Shown: positions 59,950 to 64,000 of the stretch, in pieces
Layout: the number at the start of each line of letters is the position of its first letter
Position numbering within the stretch: position 1 is the stretch's first letter
Assembly (NCBI RefSeq): GCF_900105585.1
Contig: NZ_FNRT01000002.1
Span: forward strand, 2,232,001 to 2,296,000
Direction of reading: 5' to 3'
Length of the DNA: 64,000 nt
From: Nocardioides exalbidus
Lineage (GTDB): Bacteria; Actinomycetota; Actinomycetes; Propionibacteriales; Nocardioidaceae
The notes under the pieces: generated by a model
What the model was told of the DNA's origin: nothing
Databases searched by the model: none
What the model saw: only the letters and a program-made list of their open reading frames with translations
Made by a program: the position numbers and the translations under genes

Positions 59950-60497
59950 CGTCGGTCGTCGGGCTGCTCCTCGCAGCAGGTGCGGGGAAGCGGTTCGGCG
60001 GCCCGAAGGCGCTCGCGCGCGACGACGACGGCACGTCGTGGCTGCTCCGATCGGTGCAGGCGCTGCGGCCGTGTGCCGAGGTCGTGGTGGTGCTGGGCGC
60101 CGAGGCCGAGCGTGCCGCGGCGTTGCTCCCGATGTCGGTGGCCCGGATCCGCGCCGACGACTGGGCCGAGGGCATGGGGGCGTCGCTCCGCACCGGTCTG
60201 CTCGCCCTCGAGCCGACCGACCACGACGCCGCCCTGGTGTCGCTGGTCGACCTGCCCGACGTCGACGCCGCCGTCGTGGCCCGCCTGGCCGGGGCGGTGT
60301 CGGGCCGCGGCGACCTCGTGCGGGCGTCGTACGACGGTGTGCCGGGGCACCCGGTCGTGCTGGGCCGCGACCACTGGTCCGGCGTCGTCGAGGGTGCGAC
60401 CGGCGACCGCGGTGCTCGCGACTACCTCGCCACGCACGACGTGGCGCTGGTCGAGTGCGGCGACCTCGCCACCGGTGCCGACGTCGACACCCGCTGA
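59946..60497 (+). CDS. MocA-like molybdenum-cofactor nucleotidyltransferase
   Basis: 183 residues from a GTG that overlaps the lipoprotein stop. GT-A-type nucleotidyltransferase: GLLLAAGAGKRFGGPKAL (6-23) binds the nucleotide, VVVVLGAEAERA and ALVSLVDLPDVD (metal-binding Asp) follow, and then GHPVVLGRDHW, the segment before the product-binding end in MocA. MocA makes molybdopterin cytosine dinucleotide, the cofactor form used by xanthine-dehydrogenase/CO-dehydrogenase-family enzymes. The MoxR/CoxE/XdhC genes directly downstream support that role over other sugar or nucleotide transferases. Confidence 0.82.
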   Translation: MTSVVGLLLAAGAGKRFGGPKALARDDDGTSWLLRSVQALRPCAEVVVVLGAEAERAAALLPMSVARIRADDWAEGMGASLRTGLLALEPTDHDAALVSLVDLPDVDAAVVARLAGAVSGRGDLVRASYDGVPGHPVVLGRDHWSGVVEGATGDRGARDYLATHDVALVECGDLATGADVDTR

Positions 60498-60565
60498 ACC
60501 TCGTGACCCGGGTTGGGCATCGCACGCCAACGTGCGACCAACGTGCTGGGTCGTAGCCTGAGCGC

Positions 60566-61432
60566 ATGGAGTCAGCCGCGGACGTCGCCGCCCGCCTCGG
60601 AGCGACCGGGTACCTCGCCGACGGTGAGCTGGCCACCGTCGTCTTCCTGGCGTCGCGGATGCAGCGGCCGCTCCTGCTCGAGGGCGAGCCGGGCACCGGG
60701 AAGACCGCGCTCGCCGAGGCGCTCGCCCAGTCCCTCGACCTCCCGCTCGTGCGGCTGCAGTGCTACGAGGGGATAGACGCCAGCCAGGCCCTCTACGACT
60801 GGGACTTCCCCCGCCAGATCCTGCACCTGCGCGCCCTCGAGGCGGCCGGTGCCGTCGACTCCGACGAGGCCGAGAAGAGCCTGTACGACGAGCGCTTCCT
60901 GCTCGCGCGACCGGTCCTCGCCGCGCTCCGCCAGGCCCCCGCCGTGCTCCTGGTCGACGAGGTCGACCGCGCCGACGACGAGTTCGAGGCCTTCCTGCTC
61001 GAGGTGCTCTCGACCTGGCAGGTGACGATCCCCGAGTTCGGCACGGTGACCGCTCCGGAGCCGCCGCTGGTGGTCCTCACCTCCAACCGCACCCGCGAGC
61101 TCCACGACGCGCTCAAGCGCCGCTGCCTCTACCACTGGATCGACCACCCGGGCCTCGAGCGCGAGGTCGAGATCGTCCGCTCGCGGGCGCCCGAGGTCAG
61201 CGAGGCGCTGGCCCGGCAGGTGGTCGGGGTCGTGCAGCAGCTGCGCACCCGCGACGACCTGCTGAAGGCGCCCGGCGTGGCCGAGACGCTCGACTGGGCG
61301 CGGGCGCTGACCTACCTCGGCACCGCCGAGCTCGACCTGGCGTCCGCAGCGGCCACCCTCGGCGCCCTGCTGAAGTATCGCGAGGACGGCGACCGGGTGA
61401 AGGCGGCGCTCGACCGGATGCTGTCGCGATGA
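60566..61432 (+). CDS. MoxR-family AAA+ ATPase (CoxD-like)
   Basis: 288 residues. Walker A LLLEGEPGTGKTALAEALA (33-51), Walker B VLLVDEVDRADDEFEAFLLEVL, sensor 1 VVLTSNRTRELHDALKRRCLYHWIDHPG (Asn and Arg finger region) and sensor 2 near the C-terminus. CoxD and other MoxR ATPases help insert the sulfurated metal centre into molybdenum hydroxylases, acting with a VWA protein. TAGCCT 6 nt before the ATG suggests a leaderless start. The following CoxE-like gene overlaps by 4 nt. Confidence 0.9.
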   Translation: MESAADVAARLGATGYLADGELATVVFLASRMQRPLLLEGEPGTGKTALAEALAQSLDLPLVRLQCYEGIDASQALYDWDFPRQILHLRALEAAGAVDSDEAEKSLYDERFLLARPVLAALRQAPAVLLVDEVDRADDEFEAFLLEVLSTWQVTIPEFGTVTAPEPPLVVLTSNRTRELHDALKRRCLYHWIDHPGLEREVEIVRSRAPEVSEALARQVVGVVQQLRTRDDLLKAPGVAETLDWARALTYLGTAELDLASAAATLGALLKYREDGDRVKAALDRMLSR

Positions 61433-62565
61433 CCACCGCGCCGGGGTCGCCACGCGGTGCCGACGAGGTGCTGCTCGGCTTCACGCGCGCGCTGCGGGCC
61501 GCCGGCGTGCCCGTCACCCAGGACCGGTCGCACGGCTTCCTCACCGCGGTCGCGACGGTCGGCGCCGACGACCGCCAGGCGACCTACTGGGCGGGCCGCG
61601 CCACGCTCTGCGGATCGCCCGACGACCTCGCCCGCTACGACCAGGTCTTCGCGGCGTGGTTCGACCCGCACGACGGGTTGCCACGGTCGCGCCCGCGCGA
61701 GCAGAGCCGGCCCCGGGCGCTGCACATGCTGCCCGACACCGAGGCCGCGGGCTCCGGTGCGGGGGACCAGGAGGAGGACGTGGTCCGCGCGATGGCCTCG
61801 ACCTCGGAGGTGCTGCGCCACCGCGACGTCGCGACGCTCGACGCCGCCGAGAAGCGGCGCCTGTCCGGGATGTTCGCCCGCCTCTCGCTGCGCCCGCCGC
61901 AGCGGCGTACGGCCCGGCACCGCAGGTGGCACCGCGGCCAGGTCGACGCCGCCCGCACCATGCGCCGCTCGCTGCGGCACCTCGGCGAGCCGGCGGAGAT
62001 CGCGTGGCGACGACGGGGCACCCGCCCGCGCCGCGTGGTGCTCCTGGTCGACGTCAGCGGATCGATGAGTGCGTACGCCGACGCGCTGCTGCGGCTCGCC
62101 CACCGGCTCACCCAGTCGGCGCGGGCCACCGGCGGGACGGTCGAGACGTTCACCGTCGGCACCCGGCTGACCCACGTCACGCGGGCGCTCCGCTCGCCGG
62201 ACGCCGACCGCGCCATCGTCGCGGCGGGCGAGGTCGTGCCCGACTGGTCGGGCGGCACCCGGCTCGGCGAGACGCTGCGGGTGTTCCTCGATCGCTGGGG
62301 CCAGCGCGGGCTCGCGCGCGGCGCCGTGGTCGTGGTGTTCAGCGACGGGTGGGAGCGCGGCGACGCGGAGCTGCTCGGCGAGCAGATGGCCCGGCTGAAG
62401 CGGGTCGCGCACCGCGTCGTCTGGGTGAACCCGCACCGCGGCAAGCCGGGCTACGAGCCGCTCCAGGGCGGCGTCGTGGCGGCGCTGCCGCACTGCGACG
62501 AGTTCCTCGCCGGCCACTCCCTGGCGACCTTCGCGGACCTCACCGGGGTGATCGCCCGTGCGTGA
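61429..62565 (+). CDS. VWA-domain protein, CoxE-like
   Basis: 378 residues. An N-terminal helical region (1-190) with GFTRALRAAGVPVTQDRSHGFL leads into a von Willebrand A domain: VVLLVDVSGSMSAYADALLRLAH with the MIDAS DxSxS (near 205), SGGTRLGETLRVF (Thr) and VVVVFSDGWERGD (Asp). CoxE proteins act with the CoxD ATPase in maturation of molybdenum hydroxylases. It overlaps both neighbours (4 and 8 nt), forming one translational unit moxR-coxE-xdhC. Confidence 0.88.
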   Translation: MTTAPGSPRGADEVLLGFTRALRAAGVPVTQDRSHGFLTAVATVGADDRQATYWAGRATLCGSPDDLARYDQVFAAWFDPHDGLPRSRPREQSRPRALHMLPDTEAAGSGAGDQEEDVVRAMASTSEVLRHRDVATLDAAEKRRLSGMFARLSLRPPQRRTARHRRWHRGQVDAARTMRRSLRHLGEPAEIAWRRRGTRPRRVVLLVDVSGSMSAYADALLRLAHRLTQSARATGGTVETFTVGTRLTHVTRALRSPDADRAIVAAGEVVPDWSGGTRLGETLRVFLDRWGQRGLARGAVVVVFSDGWERGDAELLGEQMARLKRVAHRVVWVNPHRGKPGYEPLQGGVVAALPHCDEFLAGHSLATFADLTGVIARA

Positions 62566-63691
62566 CGTGCTGCCCGAGCTGCTGACGTGGTGGGAGGCCG
62601 GCGAGACCGTCGGCGTCGGCACCGTCGTCGCGACCTTCCGCTCGGCGCCGCGCCCGCCGGGCGCCTCGATGCTCGTCGGGCCCGACGAGTCCGCGGTCGG
62701 CTCGGTCTCGGGCGGTTGCGTGGAGGGTGCGGTCTACGACCTCGCGCAGTCGGTGGTCGCGTCGGGGGAGCCGGTCCTCGAGCGCTACGGCGTCTCCGAC
62801 GACGACGCCTTCGCGGTCGGCCTGACCTGTGGCGGCATCCTCGACGTCTTCGTCGAGCAGGTCTCCCGCGAGACCTTCCCCGAGCTCGGCGAGGTCGCGG
62901 CCGACATCGAGGCCGGCCGCCCGGTCGCCCTCGCCACGGTCATCGAGCACCCCGACCCCGCGTGGGTGGGCCGCCGGATGGTGGTCCGTCCCGAGAGCGA
63001 CCCGGTCGGTGCCATCGGCTCACCGCGGGCCGACGCAGCAGTGCACGACGACGCCCTCGGGCTGCTCGCGGCGGGCTCGAACGCGACCCTGACCTACGGC
63101 CCCGACGGCGAGCGCCGCGGCGAGGGGATGCGGGTGTTCGTGTGGGGCTTCGCGCCCAAGCCGCGGATGCTGGTCTTCGGCGCCATCGACTTCGCGGCTG
63201 CCGTCGCCCGGGTCGGGTCGTTCCTCGGCTACCACGTCACCGTCTGCGACGCCCGGCCCGTGTTCGCGACCACCTCGCGCTTCCCCGGCGCCGACGAGGT
63301 GGTCGTCGACTGGCCGCACCGCTACCTGCAGGCCGAGGTCGACGCCGGCCGGGTGGACCGGCGCACGGTGCTGGCCGTGCTGACCCACGACCCGAAGTTC
63401 GACGTGCCCCTCCTCGAGGTCGCGCTGCGCCTGGCCGACGACGTGCGTCCCGGCTACATCGGTGCGATGGGCTCGCGGCGCACGCACGACGAGCGGATGG
63501 AGCGGCTCGCCGAGGCCGGGCTCACCGACACCGAGCTCGACCTCCTGTCCTCGCCCATCGGGCTGGACCTCGGTGCCCGGACGCCCGAGGAGACGGCCGT
63601 CTCGATCGCGGCCGAGATCGTCGCCCGCCGGTGGGGTGGGTCGGGGGAGCGGCTCGCGACGACGCAGGGCCGGATCCACCGCGAGGACTGA
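62558..63691 (+). CDS. XdhC/CoxF-family maturation protein
   Basis: 377 residues from a GTG start. The N-terminal XdhC/CoxI domain has GTVVATFRSAPRPPGASMLVG, GSVSGGCVEGAVYDLAQ and LTCGGILDVFVE (conserved Cys-Gly-Gly). The C-terminal Rossmann-like XdhC_C domain has RMLVFGAIDFAAAVARVG, YHVTVCDARPVFATTSRF, VLAVLTHDPKFDVPLLEVAL and YIGAMGSRRTHDERM, the last two being family signatures. XdhC receives sulfur and holds Moco for insertion into xanthine-dehydrogenase-like enzymes. No coxMSL or xdhAB structural genes are in the window. Confidence 0.9.
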   Translation: MRDVLPELLTWWEAGETVGVGTVVATFRSAPRPPGASMLVGPDESAVGSVSGGCVEGAVYDLAQSVVASGEPVLERYGVSDDDAFAVGLTCGGILDVFVEQVSRETFPELGEVAADIEAGRPVALATVIEHPDPAWVGRRMVVRPESDPVGAIGSPRADAAVHDDALGLLAAGSNATLTYGPDGERRGEGMRVFVWGFAPKPRMLVFGAIDFAAAVARVGSFLGYHVTVCDARPVFATTSRFPGADEVVVDWPHRYLQAEVDAGRVDRRTVLAVLTHDPKFDVPLLEVALRLADDVRPGYIGAMGSRRTHDERMERLAEAGLTDTELDLLSSPIGLDLGARTPEETAVSIAAEIVARRWGGSGERLATTQGRIHRED

Positions 63692-63761
63692 ACCAGTCCC
63701 CGCTGCCCTGTTACCAGCGTCACTCGCGAGTTAGGTTGGCCCCGACCCCGGGGGAGCCGCC

Positions 63762-64000
63762 ATGCAACGCGATGACCTGCACGACCGGCGCGTGCGCGCC
63801 GTGCGCGCGTGGACGCGCTTCGTCGCGCAGGGCGACGACGAGGACGACGCCGTGCGTCCCGAGATCCTCAGCAGCTGGCAGCTCTCGGGCGTCGTGTCGC
63901 CCGACGTGACCCATGCCCCGCTCGCCGACGAGGGCGACACGGCCGACTTCTGGAACGCCTCGCCCCTCCAGACAGCCGTCGAACGGGTCCAGGACGAGCT
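63762..64000 (+). CDS. GAF-domain transcriptional regulator, AcoR-like (N-terminal part)
   Basis: 79 codons are visible before the right edge. The start MQRDDLHDRRVRAVRAWTRFV and VRPEILSSWQLSGVVSPDVTHAPL (about 30-53) match the beginning of GAF-HTH or NtrC-type regulators like AcoR, where a PE-I-xxSW-xRS element precedes the GAF domain. TAGGTT at 63732-63737 is a possible -10. The target could be the upstream Mo-hydroxylase maturation genes or an operon further right; a link to the distant acetoin-type dehydrogenase at 14.8-18 kb is only speculation. Confidence 0.65.
   Translation, partial: MQRDDLHDRRVRAVRAWTRFVAQGDDEDDAVRPEILSSWQLSGVVSPDVTHAPLADEGDTADFWNASPLQTAVERVQDE

Overview
High-GC actinobacterial chromosome, most like Nocardioides or a related Propionibacteriales/Mycobacteriales member. 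The evidence is near-uniform G/C at third codon positions, many GTG starts, and actinobacterial marker genes: CarD, a PhoU/SenX3-type phosphate module, a CysO-like sulfur carrier, DUF3263, an RskA-type anti-sigma factor and a groEL with a GGM tail. There are no insertion sequences, phage genes or CRISPR arrays. Strands alternate in short, tightly packed operons, many with 4-nt ATGA/GTGA overlaps, and many operon heads appear to be leaderless.

Layout. 1-3.3 kb: end of a SenX3-like kinase, phoU behind a two-repeat PHO box, then gpmA, an LpqE-like lipoprotein and a UbiA-family enzyme. 3.4-6.3 kb: carD, two degenerate IspD-like proteins and true ispD. 6.3-18.1 kb: a carbon-catabolic block with a glucitol-type PTS plus an NAD-dependent SAF-domain dehydrogenase, a galactitol-type PTS (each with its own SorC regulator), and an acetoin/pyruvate dehydrogenase complex. 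This block separates ispD from ispF. 18.2-25.5 kb: ispF, a membrane-anchored molybdopterin oxidoreductase, a secreted C39-like protease, cysS, a 23S rRNA-type methyltransferase and a membrane metallophosphoesterase. 25.7-32.2 kb: an XRE/HEAT-like regulator, a DUF4032 kinase-fold protein with a GH13 enzyme, tRNA-Thr, pyridoxal kinase and a DODA-type dioxygenase. 32.2-39.1 kb: a four-gene overlapping operon (PHA-synthase-like hydrolase, sugar symporter, PLP lyase, ung), then a fasciclin protein with a SigK/RskA-type pair. 39.2-44.2 kb: FMN glutamate-synthase-like protein and trehalose synthesis (otsA, otsB). 44.2-47.2 kb: lipid-linked glycosylation genes. 47.3-49.1 kb: a SAM-I riboswitch, a threonine-synthase homologue and a CysO-like carrier. 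49-54 kb: small membrane, secreted and enzyme genes. 54-56.7 kb: TadE/TadG-like pilus proteins behind a structured leader. 56.7-58.7 kb: groEL with HrcA operators. 59.4-64 kb: a lipoprotein and a maturation module for a molybdenum hydroxylase (MocA-, MoxR/CoxD-, CoxE- and XdhC-like), then the start of a GAF-type regulator.

The most interesting candidate is the SAM-I riboswitch driving a ThrC homologue coupled to a sulfur-carrier protein. That arrangement suggests protein-thiocarboxylate-dependent homocysteine synthesis rather than threonine synthesis. Others are the three consecutive IspD-fold genes, two very large palindromes (after tRNA-Thr and at the groEL stop codon), a three-way-junction leader ahead of tadE, and a histone-like tail on a PHA-synthase-like hydrolase. 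All family assignments come from reading the sequence; no database search was run.
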